A stretch of DNA of 64,000 bases from Curtobacterium sp. MCBD17_035 (GCF_003234815.2 NZ_CP126279.1:558001-622000); one strand, 5' to 3'; counted from the first letter of the stretch, positions 51,062 to 59,789 are shown. The notes: generated by a model not told the origin, from the sequence alone. Numbers and translations are program-made.

Positions 51062-52519
51062 TCAGCTGAGCTGGTTCGCCTCGACCCAGGCGAGGTACTC
51101 CGGCGTGACGGTGCCCGTCACGTACTCGCCCGTGAAACAGCTCATCTCGAGTTCGGTGACGTCCGAGCCCTCGATGATCGCCTGCTCCATGTCCGCGACC
51201 TCCTGGTAGATGAGGTGGTCGCTCCCGAGCACGGCGTTGATCTCCGGGATCCGGCGGCCGTGCGCGATGAGCTCCGCGCGGGTCGGCATGTTGATCCCGT
51301 AGACGTGCGGGTAGCGGACCGGCGGCGCGGCTGACGTGAACGTCACGTTGTTCGCCCCCGCCGCGCGGGCCATCTCGACGATCTCGCGACTCGTGGTGCC
51401 CCGGACGATCGAGTCGTCGACGATGAGGATGTTCTTGCCCTTGAACTCGCTCGACATCGCGTTGAGCTTCTGGCGCACCGATCGCTTGCGCTCCGCCTGC
51501 CCAGGCATGATGAACGTGCGGCCGACGTACCGGTTCTTGTAGAAGCCCTCGCGATACTCGATGCCGAGCTTCCGCGCGACCTGCATCGCCGCGGGCCGTG
51601 ACGAGTCCGGGATCGGCATGACGACGTCGATGTCGCCTGCAGGCGCGTACTTGGCGACGGTGTCCGCCAGGCGCTCGCCGAGGCGGAGCCGGGCCTCGTA
51701 CACCGAGATGCCGTTCATGATCGAGTCCGGACGAGCCAGGTAGACGTACTCGAACGAGCAGGGGACCAGGCGCGGCTCGACGGCGCACTGGCGCGAGACC
51801 ATCTGCCCGTCGACCGAGATGAACACGGCCTCGCCCGGGGCGACGTCGCGCACGATGTCGTACCCGCCGGACTCGAGCACGAGCGACTCGCTCGCCACGA
51901 TCCACTCGCTCGACCCCGCGTCGTCGAACCGGTGCCCGAGGATGAGCGGCCGGATGCCGTAGGGGTCGCGGAAGGCCAGGACGCCCTGCCCGGCGATGAG
52001 CGCGATCGCGGCGTAGGAGCCCTCGACCCGCTCGTGCACGCGTGCGACGGCGTCGAACACCTGGTCGGGGTCGAGGTCGGTGCCGCGGACCTGGGCCTGC
52101 AGTTCGTGCGCCAGGACGTTGACGAGCAGCTCCGTGTCCGACGACGTGTTGAGGTGCCGGCGGTCGATGTCGAACAGCTCGCGCGTGAGCTCACGCGTGT
52201 TCGTCAGGTTCCCGTTGTGGACGAGCACGATGCCGTAGGGGGCGTTCACGTAGAAGGGCTGGGCCTCTTCCTCGTTGCTCGCGGCACCCTTCGTGGCGTA
52301 CCGGACGTGGCCGAGGCCCATCGTGCCGAGGAGTGCGCGCATGTCGCGCGTGCGGAAGGCCTCGCGCACGTGTCCGCGGGTCTTGTGGGAGTGGAAGACG
52401 TGCCCCTCGGCGGTGGCGATACCGGTCGAGTCCTGCCCGCGGTGCTGCAGGAGGAGGAGTGCGTCGTAGATGGATTGGTTGGCTGGTCCCTGGGAGACGA
52501 GACCGACGATGCCGCACAT
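51062..52519 (-). CDS. purF: amidophosphoribosyltransferase
   Basis: First committed step of purine synthesis (PRPP to phosphoribosylamine), 485 residues. I start at the ATG that places Cys as residue 2: MCGIVGLVSQGPANQSIYDAL (Ntn nucleophile after Met removal); 17 more codons open upstream and could be a propeptide. RGQDSTGIATAEG, GHVRYATKGA, LVHNGNLTN are glutaminase signatures; ILIVDDSIVRGTTSREIV is the PRPP site. Of the Fe-S ligands known in B. subtilis PurF, CSFEYVYLARPDS is kept, but the C-terminal C-x-x-C reads MSCFTGEY with only one Cys. Confidence 0.97.
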   Translation of the reverse strand: MCGIVGLVSQGPANQSIYDALLLLQHRGQDSTGIATAEGHVFHSHKTRGHVREAFRTRDMRALLGTMGLGHVRYATKGAASNEEEAQPFYVNAPYGIVLVHNGNLTNTRELTRELFDIDRRHLNTSSDTELLVNVLAHELQAQVRGTDLDPDQVFDAVARVHERVEGSYAAIALIAGQGVLAFRDPYGIRPLILGHRFDDAGSSEWIVASESLVLESGGYDIVRDVAPGEAVFISVDGQMVSRQCAVEPRLVPCSFEYVYLARPDSIMNGISVYEARLRLGERLADTVAKYAPAGDIDVVMPIPDSSRPAAMQVARKLGIEYREGFYKNRYVGRTFIMPGQAERKRSVRQKLNAMSSEFKGKNILIVDDSIVRGTTSREIVEMARAAGANNVTFTSAAPPVRYPHVYGINMPTRAELIAHGRRIPEINAVLGSDHLIYQEVADMEQAIIEGSDVTELEMSCFTGEYVTGTVTPEYLAWVEANQLS

Positions 52520-52540
52520 GCGCAGCGGACTCCAGACCGT

Positions 52541-52546
52541 AGAGTG
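52541..52546 (+). promoter_or_regulatory. possible -10 for purM
   Basis: TAGAGT, followed by a short leader, GGAGG near 52577 and the purM ATG at 52590. The purF ATG lies 71 bp away in the other direction. Confidence 0.45.
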
Positions 52547-52589
52547 GGGGGTACCGAACAAGTCTGCCACGCCCTCGGAGGATGAACGA

Positions 52590-53690
52590 ATGGCGAATCC
52601 CTACGCCGAGGCCGGTGTGGACACGGCGGCGGGCGACCTCGCCGTCGAGCTCATGAAGACCGCGGTGGCGGCGACGCACTCCGCGTCCGTGCTCGGGGGC
52701 GTCGGTGGGTTCGCCGGGCTCTTCGACGTCTCGTTCCTGCGGGACTTCAGCCGTCCGTTGCTCGCGACCTCGACCGACGGCGTGGGCACCAAGGTGGCCA
52801 TCGCGCAGGCGATCGACAAGCACGACACGATCGGCCAGGACCTCGTCGGCATGGTCGTCGACGACATCGTCGTGGTCGGCGCGCGGCCGCTGTTCATGAC
52901 GGACTACATCGCCTGCGGCCGGGTCGTGCCCGGTCGCATCGCGGACATCGTCGCCGGGATCGCCCGCGGCTGCTCGGCCACGGGCACGTCGCTCGTCGGT
53001 GGCGAGACCGCGGAGCACCCCGGGCTGCTCGGTCCGGACGACTACGACGTCGCCGGTGCCGCCGTCGGCGTCGTCGAGGCCGACCTCGCCCTCGGCCCGC
53101 AGCTCGTGCAGGACGGGGACGCGGTCATCGCGATCGCGTCGTCCGGCCTGCACTCGAACGGCTACTCCCTCGTCCGGCACGTCCTGGCCGCGCGGGGCGT
53201 CGGGTACACCGACCACTCGGACGACCTCGGCGGCACCGTGGGCGAGGTCCTGCTCGAGCCGACCCGGCTCTACACCGCGCCGCTGCTCGACCTGCTCGGC
53301 GACCCCGTGTTCGCCGGCACCGTGCACGCGCTGAGCCACGTCACGGGCGGGGGCATCGCGGCGAACCTCGCCCGGGTCCTGCCGCGCGGTGCCTGGGCCG
53401 AGGTCGACCGCACGACGTGGGCGCCCCTCCCGGTCTTCCGCGTGCTCGCCGACATGGGCGACATGGGCGTCGAGTCGACCGAGGGCACCTGGAACCTCGG
53501 CGTCGGGATGATCGCCGTCGTCGCGCGGTCCGCCGCCCCGCAGATCGTCGCCGCGCTCGGGGCCTCCGGGCTCGCCGCCTGGCAGGTCGGCGAGGTCTCG
53601 ACCGCCGAGCACGACCTCGACGGGTTCGAGCAGGGCGCCAAGGGCGTCGACGGGGGCGCGGTCCGCCTGGTCGGACGCTACGCGGACTGA
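52590..53690 (+). CDS. purM: AIR synthetase
   Basis: ATP-dependent cyclisation of FGAM to AIR, 366 residues. YAEAGVDTAAGDLAVELMKT, LLATSTDGVGTKVAIAQAID, MVVDDIVVVGARPLFMTDYIACGR, TSLVGGETAEHPGLL, GLHSNGYSLVRHVL, HALSHVTGGGIAANLARVLP and FRVLADMGDMG are signatures. GGAGG precedes the ATG by 9 bases. Divergent from purF, so a shared 70-bp region likely holds both promoters. Confidence 0.97.
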   Translation: MANPYAEAGVDTAAGDLAVELMKTAVAATHSASVLGGVGGFAGLFDVSFLRDFSRPLLATSTDGVGTKVAIAQAIDKHDTIGQDLVGMVVDDIVVVGARPLFMTDYIACGRVVPGRIADIVAGIARGCSATGTSLVGGETAEHPGLLGPDDYDVAGAAVGVVEADLALGPQLVQDGDAVIAIASSGLHSNGYSLVRHVLAARGVGYTDHSDDLGGTVGEVLLEPTRLYTAPLLDLLGDPVFAGTVHALSHVTGGGIAANLARVLPRGAWAEVDRTTWAPLPVFRVLADMGDMGVESTEGTWNLGVGMIAVVARSAAPQIVAALGASGLAAWQVGEVSTAEHDLDGFEQGAKGVDGGAVRLVGRYAD

Positions 53691-54022
53691 CGCGCTCGGG
53701 CCTCCACGCCACTGCGCGCTCGGGCCTGCACGTCGCTGCGCGATCGGCCTGCACGCCGCTGCGCGCCCGGACGACACCTGCGCGCCCGGACGACGGCGCC
53801 CGTGTGTCCTCGACCCGCGCCCGTTGCGGCCGCGCGCCGACTGCGCGTGCGGGCGACAACGGCGCGATCAGGCGACGGCGCACTCGTCGTCGGGGCGCGC
53901 GGTCGCTGACCGGCGCGCACGAAGCCTGCGGACACAGCGAAGCGCCGCGCGGTCCTCCGCGCGGCGCTGCTCCCGACGATGCCGATCCCCATCCGGGACG
54001 ACGCCCGGGCCGGACGACGAGG
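53691..54022. other. 332-bp region with repeats and a terminator
   Basis: 53689-53798 is a degenerate tandem repeat of about 24 bp (CGCGCTCGGGCCTGCACG-type units). About 53844-53904 resembles the inverted repeat at 17712-17771: TGCGCGTGCGGGCGACAACGG followed later by GCGCACTCGTCGTC. At 53941-53968 a 12-bp hairpin is a clear terminator. No gene seen. Confidence 0.65.
53941..53968. terminator. terminator hairpin
   Basis: AGCGCCGCGCGG, TCCT loop, CCGCGCGGCGCT. Between purM and the convergent DUF3073 gene. Confidence 0.75.
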
Positions 54023-54232
54023 TCAGGCGGACCGGTCGTGCTGGTCCTGCTCCTGCTCGACCTCGTCGTCATCGTCGGCGTACTGATCTGCCCACTTGTC
54101 GACGTAGTCGTCCGAGGACTCATGCCCTGCGGACAGCTCGCGTTCGAGCGCACCGTAATTCGTCTCGGGGCTGAAGTACTTCAGCTCCCGAGCGACCTTG
54201 GTGTGCTTCGCCTTCTGACGGCCGCGCCCCAT
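54023..54232 (-). CDS. DUF3073 protein
   Basis: Small protein of 69 residues: MGRGRQKAKHTKVARELKYFSPETNYGALERELSA, then a very acidic tail ending DDDDEVEQEQDQHDRSA. The basic start and S-P-x-T-N-Y are the DUF3073 hallmark, common in Actinobacteria and of unknown role. GAGGGGG precedes the ATG. A TAGATT at about 54324-54329 (complement) is a possible -10. Confidence 0.92.
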   Translation of the reverse strand: MGRGRQKAKHTKVARELKYFSPETNYGALERELSAGHESSDDYVDKWADQYADDDDEVEQEQDQHDRSA

Positions 54233-54397
54233 GCGTGACCCCCTCGTGTGATCGGCCCGGCATCCGGCTCGGGCCCGTCTCTCCGGGTCGAACCCGGGCA
54301 GCCGAACGGTGCGTGGTTTCGAAATCTAGCGGTCACTTTACCATGTACCCCGATCCGCTCATGGTCGTCGGGGGGCGTCCACAGGAGAATCGAGGGG

Positions 54398-55687
54398 ATG
54401 CACGCCACCCTGCCGACCGGACGCACGCGCGTGCTCGTCGTCGGTGCGGGTCAGGCCGGGCTCGCGGTCGCCTACCATCTCGGCCGGCTCGGGCTCCGGA
54501 CCGCCGATCCGGCGTCCTCCGCGGGCACCGTCGGCCTGCACGAGGTGGTCGTCGTCGACCGGGCACCCGGGCCGGGAGGCGCGTGGCAGTTCCGGTGGGA
54601 AGCCCTGCGGCTCGGCGCGGCGCACCGGGTGCACGACCTGCCGGGCATGGGGGCCATGGGCCTGCACTTCGCCGACGCCGACCCGGAGCGTCCTGCCCGG
54701 GACGTCGTCGCGGAGTACTACGGCCGCTACGAAGCGAACCACGGGATCCACGTGGACCGCCCGGTGGAGGTGGTCCGTGTGGCCGACGGCGGCCGGGACG
54801 GCGGCGCGGACGCCGGCGGCGGGAACCGCGGCGGCGCGGACGACGGCGGCGCGGACGACGGCGGGGACCGCGGCGGCGGGGACGGCGGCGGCGGGGACCA
54901 GGTCGGCGGGGACCGCGGCGGCGGGGACCGCGGGTGGGCGGGTGACCTCGTGGCGACCCTCCGAGCAGCTGACGGCACCTCGGGCGAACTCAGGACCGCC
55001 GTGCTCGTGAACGCCAGCGGCACGTGGGGCACGCCCTTCGTGCCGTGGTACCCGGGCCGCGACCGGTTCGCCGGTCGGCAGCTCGACACCACGGGCTACC
55101 GCAGCGCCGAGGAGTTCCGGGGCCAGGACGTGGTCGTGGTCGGCGGCGGCACGAGTGCGATCGGCTTCGTGCTCGAGCTCGACGGCGTGGCGGCCTCGGT
55201 CACGTGGTGCACCCGCCGTCCGGTCGACTGGCGGGACGAGTCGACGCTCGGCGTGGAGTCCGCCGTGGCCGCCGTGGCCGAGCAGGACGCAGCTGCCCGA
55301 GCGGGTTCGGTCCTGCCGAGCATCGTGCACGGGACGGCCGTTCCGGTGTCACCGCGGATCCGGAGTGGCCTGGATCGCGGAGTGCTCGTCCCGCGCCCGG
55401 TCCCCGAGCGCATCGAGCCCGACGGCGTGCGGCTCGCCGACGGGTCGTTCCACCACGCCGACGCGATCATCTGGGCCACGGGGTTCCGGCCGGACGTCCG
55501 GCACCTCGGTCCGCTCGGGCTGCGGACCCCGGCGGGCGGGATCGAGGTGGCCGAGGGCCAGGCGATCCGCGACCCGAGGGTGTTCCTGGCGGGGTACGGG
55601 CCGCAGGCCTCGACGCTCGGGGCCGACCGTGCGGGGCGGTCCATCGCGCGGCGCGTGCTCGCCCGGCTCGAGCGCGGGGCGTCCTGA
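54398..55687 (+). CDS. CzcO-like flavin-dependent oxidoreductase with Gly/Asp-rich insert
   Basis: Protein of 429 residues. FAD motif RVLVVGAGQAGLAVAYHLGRLG, then PGGAWQFRWEALRLG; NADP motif VVVVGGGTSAIGFVLEL; DAIIWATGFRPDVRHL; FLAGYGPQASTLGADRAGRSIAR. This matches class B flavin monooxygenase/CzcO-like proteins. Residues about 133-185 are an inserted low-complexity run rich in G, D and R (DGGADDGGDRGGGDGGG), coded by expanding GGCGGGGACCGC-like repeats in frame. AGGAGA and GAGGGG precede the ATG. Substrate unknown. Confidence 0.88.
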   Translation: MHATLPTGRTRVLVVGAGQAGLAVAYHLGRLGLRTADPASSAGTVGLHEVVVVDRAPGPGGAWQFRWEALRLGAAHRVHDLPGMGAMGLHFADADPERPARDVVAEYYGRYEANHGIHVDRPVEVVRVADGGRDGGADAGGGNRGGADDGGADDGGDRGGGDGGGGDQVGGDRGGGDRGWAGDLVATLRAADGTSGELRTAVLVNASGTWGTPFVPWYPGRDRFAGRQLDTTGYRSAEEFRGQDVVVVGGGTSAIGFVLELDGVAASVTWCTRRPVDWRDESTLGVESAVAAVAEQDAAARAGSVLPSIVHGTAVPVSPRIRSGLDRGVLVPRPVPERIEPDGVRLADGSFHHADAIIWATGFRPDVRHLGPLGLRTPAGGIEVAEGQAIRDPRVFLAGYGPQASTLGADRAGRSIARRVLARLERGAS

Positions 55688-55726
55688 GCCGGAGACACGG
55701 CACCGGCACCGGCACCGTCAGCGGCG

Positions 55727-55972
55727 TCAGTCCTGCCCGCGCCCGGTCTCCTGCTGCAGCCGGTCGATGTTCTCGGACGCCTCGGCCTTGGTCAGGTCGG
55801 CGGGGAGTTCCTCACCGGCCTCACGCGCGAGCGTGTCCAGGTAGCTGCGCTGCGGGCCGGTCATCGGCTCGTCACCGGTGACCCAGTCCGACGGGTCCTT
55901 GCTCGCGGTGGTCGAGGGGTCGGGGCGGGGGCCGCCGAGGGTCTCGCCGGCGTGGTCGTCTGCGTTGCTCAT
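55727..55972 (-). CDS. DUF3072 protein
   Basis: Protein of 81 residues: SKDPSDWVTGDEPMTGPQRSYLDTLAREAGEELPADLTKAEASENIDRLQ. The M-T-x-x-Q-x-x-Y-L-x-T-L-A-x-E and L-T-K-A-E-A-S signature is DUF3072. TAGCCT seven bases before the ATG suggests a leaderless mRNA. Function unknown; convergent with the flavoprotein gene. Confidence 0.88.
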   Translation of the reverse strand: MSNADDHAGETLGGPRPDPSTTASKDPSDWVTGDEPMTGPQRSYLDTLAREAGEELPADLTKAEASENIDRLQQETGRGQD

Positions 55973-56035
55973 GCCCGGGAGGCTACGCCGCACCCCCGAC
56001 ACGCACCTCGACGGCCGGGACCGAGCGGGGTACGC

Positions 56036-56839
56036 CTACGCGGCGACGGCCTCGGTGACGTACCGGACCAGGTCGGGCCCGACGCCGGAGACCGCCACGG
56101 GCACCGGACCCCGGTGGCCGCGGTCGACCCACATGGTGTTCGCGGGGGCGTCGAGGCGGACGATCTCGGCCCGCTCGCCCTGCTCGACCCAGAAGGCACG
56201 GACACGGACCGACCCGGGTGCGGGCGCGGGCGGCAGACCCGCGCGGTCGCCAGCGTGGTCAGGGTAGACCCCGGGCGCGAGCACGGGCAACACGGGCGTG
56301 GTGAGCACCGCGACGGCCGATGCACCGTCCTCGGTCCGGGCGTCGTCGCGCACCTCGACGACGCGGACGACCTCGTCCCGCGGCAGGGGAGCGTCGAGCC
56401 GGAGGTCCCCGGGCGACCCGGCCAACGCGCGGAACGCGGGCCGACCGTCGGGGCCGACGTGACCCTCCCGGTCGTCGATGCGGACGCGACCGCGCGTGCG
56501 GGTGTCCGCGAAGAGCCCGGGGCGCAGTCCGGCACCGTGCGCTTGGGGGAGGGGCACGATCACCAGGTCGGGCCGGTACCAGTCGCGGAGCGTCGCGGGG
56601 TCGACCCAGCCGACGGTCGGTGTGCCGCGGACGAGTTCGGCGCCGTCCTCGGCGTGTTCGTCGAGCGCGCCCGTGGGCCAGGGGCCGCGGACGGCGACCA
56701 TGCCGTCGTGGCGCCCGTCAGCGGCCGAGGACGGCACGTCCGTCAGCACCTCGACCCGCTTGGAGACCTTGCCGCCGTGGCTGTCGAGCGTCGCGTAGGT
56801 CCGGAGCGCCTCCGGCGCGCTCGTGGTCCAGTCGGTCAT
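56036..56839 (-). CDS. hypothetical protein
   Basis: Protein of 267 residues. No signal peptide or span. APEALRTYATLDSHGGKVSKRVEVLTDV at the start, GHVGPDGRPAFRALAGSPGDLRLDAPLPRDEVVRVVEVRDDART in the middle, and TMWVDRGHRGPVPVAVSGVGPDLVRYVTEAV at the end. I do not recognise a family. TAGGAT (complement of 56848-56853) is eight bases before the ATG, and a seven-copy GTCCGG repeat occupies the -35 region. Confidence 0.7.
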   Translation of the reverse strand: MTDWTTSAPEALRTYATLDSHGGKVSKRVEVLTDVPSSAADGRHDGMVAVRGPWPTGALDEHAEDGAELVRGTPTVGWVDPATLRDWYRPDLVIVPLPQAHGAGLRPGLFADTRTRGRVRIDDREGHVGPDGRPAFRALAGSPGDLRLDAPLPRDEVVRVVEVRDDARTEDGASAVAVLTTPVLPVLAPGVYPDHAGDRAGLPPAPAPGSVRVRAFWVEQGERAEIVRLDAPANTMWVDRGHRGPVPVAVSGVGPDLVRYVTEAVAA

Positions 56840-56847
56840 GGTCGGCC

Positions 56848-56909
56848 ATCCTACGTCCGGGTCCTACGTCCGGGTCCGGGTCCGGGTCCGGGTCCGGGTC
56901 CGGGTCCGG
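56848..56909 (-). promoter_or_regulatory. promoter with GTCCGG tandem repeat in the -35 region
   Basis: A 13-bp unit (CTACGTCCGGGTC) is duplicated at 56851-56876, then seven perfect GTCCGG copies run 56868-56909. The predicted -10 is 56848-56853, so a -35 would lie inside the repeat. Slipped-strand changes there could alter expression. Confidence 0.6.
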
Positions 56910-56927
56910 GTCCCGCCCCCGGGCCGG

Positions 56928-59123
56928 TCAGTCGTGCGAAGCGGGGGTGCGGCCGTGCGCGGCGGGGACGAGCGCGGGCAGCTCGCCGCAGTCGCCCGCC
57001 GGGTCCACGCCCTCGGCGGGGCCGGCCGGTCGCGTCGCACGGCGGACGTGCACGCTGTTCCGCTGGTTCGAGCGGAGCAGCCGGTCGGTCCGGAGGAGGT
57101 CCTCCGTGCCGCGGTTCGTCTGCTCGGCGCCGCGGTGCACCTGCGGCCGGATCGGCTCGCCGCGTCGCTCCTGGCCGGGCAGCGGCCGCGAGCGGCGGCC
57201 GTACAGCAGCTCCGAGGAGTCGAGCAGCCACGGGACGAGGGCGACCGTGACGCCGTGCACGAGGAGCAACTTCTTGCGGATCCGGCGCCCGCGGTGGTTG
57301 TGGAGCAGGGCCTCCCACCAGTGTCCGACGACGAAGACGGGCGTGTAGACGGTCACGACCTCGGCGCCGTGCTCCTGCCGGTGCGCCTTGATGTGCTTGA
57401 TGAGCGGCATCGAGATGTCGCGGTACGGGCTCGGCACGATGGTGAGCGGGCACGTGATGCCGTAGTCGCGCCACTGCTGCTGCAGGGTCGCGGCGTCGGC
57501 CTCGTCGATGGCGACGTGCACCGCCTCGAACGACGCGTGCTTGGCCGCGATCGCGTAGTCGAGCGCCTTGATCACCGGCTTCTGCAGCTTGTTGACGAGG
57601 ACGATCGCGTGGTCGCCCGTGGCGCCGAACCGGGTCTCGTCGTCGGCGGCGATCTCGTGCGAGACGTCGCGGTAGTACCGGTTCACGCCGAGCATGAGCA
57701 GGAACAGCACCGGCATGATGACGAACACGAGCCAGGCGCCGTGCGTGAACTTCGTGATGGTGACGACGACGAGCACCACGAAGGTGAACGACGCACCCGT
57801 GGCGTTGATCGACAGGCTGCGCCAGATCTGCCCGCGGTTCGGCGGGTCCGTCGCGAGCAGCCGGAGCCAGTGCCGGACCATGCCCGTCTGCCCGCACGTG
57901 AACGACACGAACACGCCGATGATGTACAGCTGGATGAGCGCCGTGACGTTCGCCCGGTAGACGATGAGGAGTGCCGCGGCGACGAGCGCCAGGACGATCA
58001 CGCCGTTCGAGTAGATGAGCCGGTCGCCCCGGGTCGACAGGGCCTTCGGGGCGTACGAGTCGCGGGCGAGGATCGACCCGAGCAGCGGGAAGCCGTTGAA
58101 CGCGGTGTTCGCCGCCAGGAGCAGCACGGCCGCGGTGGTCGCCTGGATCACGAAGAACAGGACGCTGCCCCCACCGAACGTCGCCGCGGCGATCTGCGCG
58201 ATGAGGGACCGCTGGGGCGTCGTCGTGCAGTGCGCGAAGCCCCGGAGGTCGCACGCGCTCTCGGCGTAGTGCACGTGCGCGATGAGCGAGAGCGCGACGA
58301 GGCCGACGAACAGGACGATCGCGATGCCGCCCATGAACACGAGCGTCGTCTGGGCGTTGCGGATCTTCGGGCGGCGGAAGGCCTGCACCCCGTTGGCGAT
58401 GGCCTCGACGCCGGTGAGGGCGGAGCACCCCGACGCGAACGAGCGGAGGAGCAGCAGCACGAACGCGGCGCGCGTGACGTTCTCGGTGTTCGCGATCGTG
58501 TACCCGGCGCTCTCGGCGACCGGGGCGTGCCCCAGGGCCGTGCGGACCAGGCCCGTGACGACCATGACGAACACACTCGCCACGAACAGGTAGGTCGGGA
58601 TCGCGAACGCCTTGCTCGACTCGCGCACCCCGCGCAGGTTCACGGCGGCGAGCAGGACGACGAACACGAGCGCGAGCTCGACGCGGAACTCGTCGAGCAT
58701 CGGCAGCGCCGAGATGATGTTGTCCACGCCCGAGGCGACCGACACGGCGACGGTCATCACGTAGTCGACGAGCAGGGCGGAGGCCACGACGAGCCCGGCC
58801 TTCTCGCCGAGGTTCCGGTGCGCGACCTCGTAGTCCCCGCCGCCCGACGGGTACGCCTTGATGAGCTGTCGGTAGGACGCCACGACGACGACGAGCAGGA
58901 GCACGACCAGGGCCGCGACCCACGGCGCGAAGGTCAAGAACGACATCCCGCCGAGCAGCAGGATCATCAGGAGCTCCTGCGGCGCGTAGGCGACGCTCGA
59001 CAGCGGGTCACTCGCGAAGATCGGGAGCGCGAGGTGCTTCGGGAGGAGCTGACCCTCGAGCTGCTGCGAGGGCAGTGGATCCCCGATCAACCGGGCCTTG
59101 AGCGACCGGATCTCGTTCGTCAC
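56928..59123 (-). CDS. KimA-like amino acid/potassium permease of the APC superfamily
   Basis: Membrane protein of 731 residues with about 12 spans, then a cytoplasmic domain (residues 480-640). Start LPIFASDPLSSVAYAPQELLMIL, then ASYRQLIKAYPSGGGDYEVAHRNLG, FASGCSALTGVEAIANGVQAFRRPK, and GHAIVLVNKLQKPVIKALDYAIAAKHASFEAVHVAID in the soluble part. This is the APC family containing KimA (high-affinity K+ uptake in Bacillus). Transport of K+ here is inference. The last 90 residues are disordered and Arg-rich. TTGACA (complement 59154-59159) and TAGGTT (complement 59132-59137) with a GTG start 8 nt away indicate a leaderless mRNA; no ydaO-type riboswitch fits in the gap. Confidence 0.85.
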   Translation of the reverse strand: MTNEIRSLKARLIGDPLPSQQLEGQLLPKHLALPIFASDPLSSVAYAPQELLMILLLGGMSFLTFAPWVAALVVLLLVVVVASYRQLIKAYPSGGGDYEVAHRNLGEKAGLVVASALLVDYVMTVAVSVASGVDNIISALPMLDEFRVELALVFVVLLAAVNLRGVRESSKAFAIPTYLFVASVFVMVVTGLVRTALGHAPVAESAGYTIANTENVTRAAFVLLLLRSFASGCSALTGVEAIANGVQAFRRPKIRNAQTTLVFMGGIAIVLFVGLVALSLIAHVHYAESACDLRGFAHCTTTPQRSLIAQIAAATFGGGSVLFFVIQATTAAVLLLAANTAFNGFPLLGSILARDSYAPKALSTRGDRLIYSNGVIVLALVAAALLIVYRANVTALIQLYIIGVFVSFTCGQTGMVRHWLRLLATDPPNRGQIWRSLSINATGASFTFVVLVVVTITKFTHGAWLVFVIMPVLFLLMLGVNRYYRDVSHEIAADDETRFGATGDHAIVLVNKLQKPVIKALDYAIAAKHASFEAVHVAIDEADAATLQQQWRDYGITCPLTIVPSPYRDISMPLIKHIKAHRQEHGAEVVTVYTPVFVVGHWWEALLHNHRGRRIRKKLLLVHGVTVALVPWLLDSSELLYGRRSRPLPGQERRGEPIRPQVHRGAEQTNRGTEDLLRTDRLLRSNQRNSVHVRRATRPAGPAEGVDPAGDCGELPALVPAAHGRTPASHD

Positions 59124-59186
59124 GAGGGGACAACCTACTCAGGATGGAGGGGCTGTCAACACGGCACCCGTCCCCGTTGTTCCCGA

Positions 59187-59789
59187 TCAGTCCCGGAGTG
59201 TCGACCGGATCCCGTCGAGTCCTCGCCGGAGGGCGGCGACGACCTCGGGCGTGAGCGTGCCCCGGGTCGAGCGTCGGCGGGCCTCGGCCCGGACCTCCTG
59301 CCGGAACGTCGCGAGGAGCAGTTCGACCTCGCGGAGGGACCGGGCGCCCTCGTTCGGCGTCGAGGTCGGCGCCCCCGCCGGGTGGGGACCCGACCGGTGC
59401 GGGCCGGCCGGTCGAGCGGACGCGGCGAGGTCGGCGCGGAGCGACCGCATCGCCTCGCCGACCGAGGCGCGCACGCCGTCCGCGAGGGAGCGCACCGAGT
59501 CGGTGACGCCGGACTCGAGGTCCGCGACCTCGTCCTGGCGCGCGGCCAACTCGTCGCGGCCGGCCTCGGTGATCGCGTAGACGGTCTTGCGGCCGTCGGC
59601 CTCGCTGGTCACGAGGCCGTCCTCCTGCAGCTTGCCGAGACGGGGGTACACGGTGCCGGCGCTCGGGACGTACACGCCGCCGAACCGGGTGCCGAGCGCC
59701 TGGATGAGTTCGTAGCCGTGCATCGGGCGCTCCGCGAGCAGCACGAGCAGGTACAGGCGGAGCTGTCCGTGGGCGAACACCGGGCTCAT
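59187..59789 (-). CDS. PadR-family regulator
   Basis: Protein of 200 residues. Winged helix FAHGQLRLYLLVLLAERPMHGYELIQALG, PSAGTVYPRLGKLQEDGLVTSEAD, KTVYAITEAGRDELAAR. The C-terminal helix-rich part is long (residues 75-200), with a Pro/Gly break near 130. It overlaps the DUF4097 gene by four bases, so the two are coupled, and a palindrome sits in their joint promoter. Confidence 0.93.
   Translation of the reverse strand: MSPVFAHGQLRLYLLVLLAERPMHGYELIQALGTRFGGVYVPSAGTVYPRLGKLQEDGLVTSEADGRKTVYAITEAGRDELAARQDEVADLESGVTDSVRSLADGVRASVGEAMRSLRADLAASARPAGPHRSGPHPAGAPTSTPNEGARSLREVELLLATFRQEVRAEARRRSTRGTLTPEVVAALRRGLDGIRSTLRD

Noticed and set aside
59124-59186. Possible ydaO (c-di-AMP) riboswitch for the KimA-like gene
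   Set aside because: Only about 60 bp separate it from the next gene and the promoter sits right at the start codon, leaving no room.
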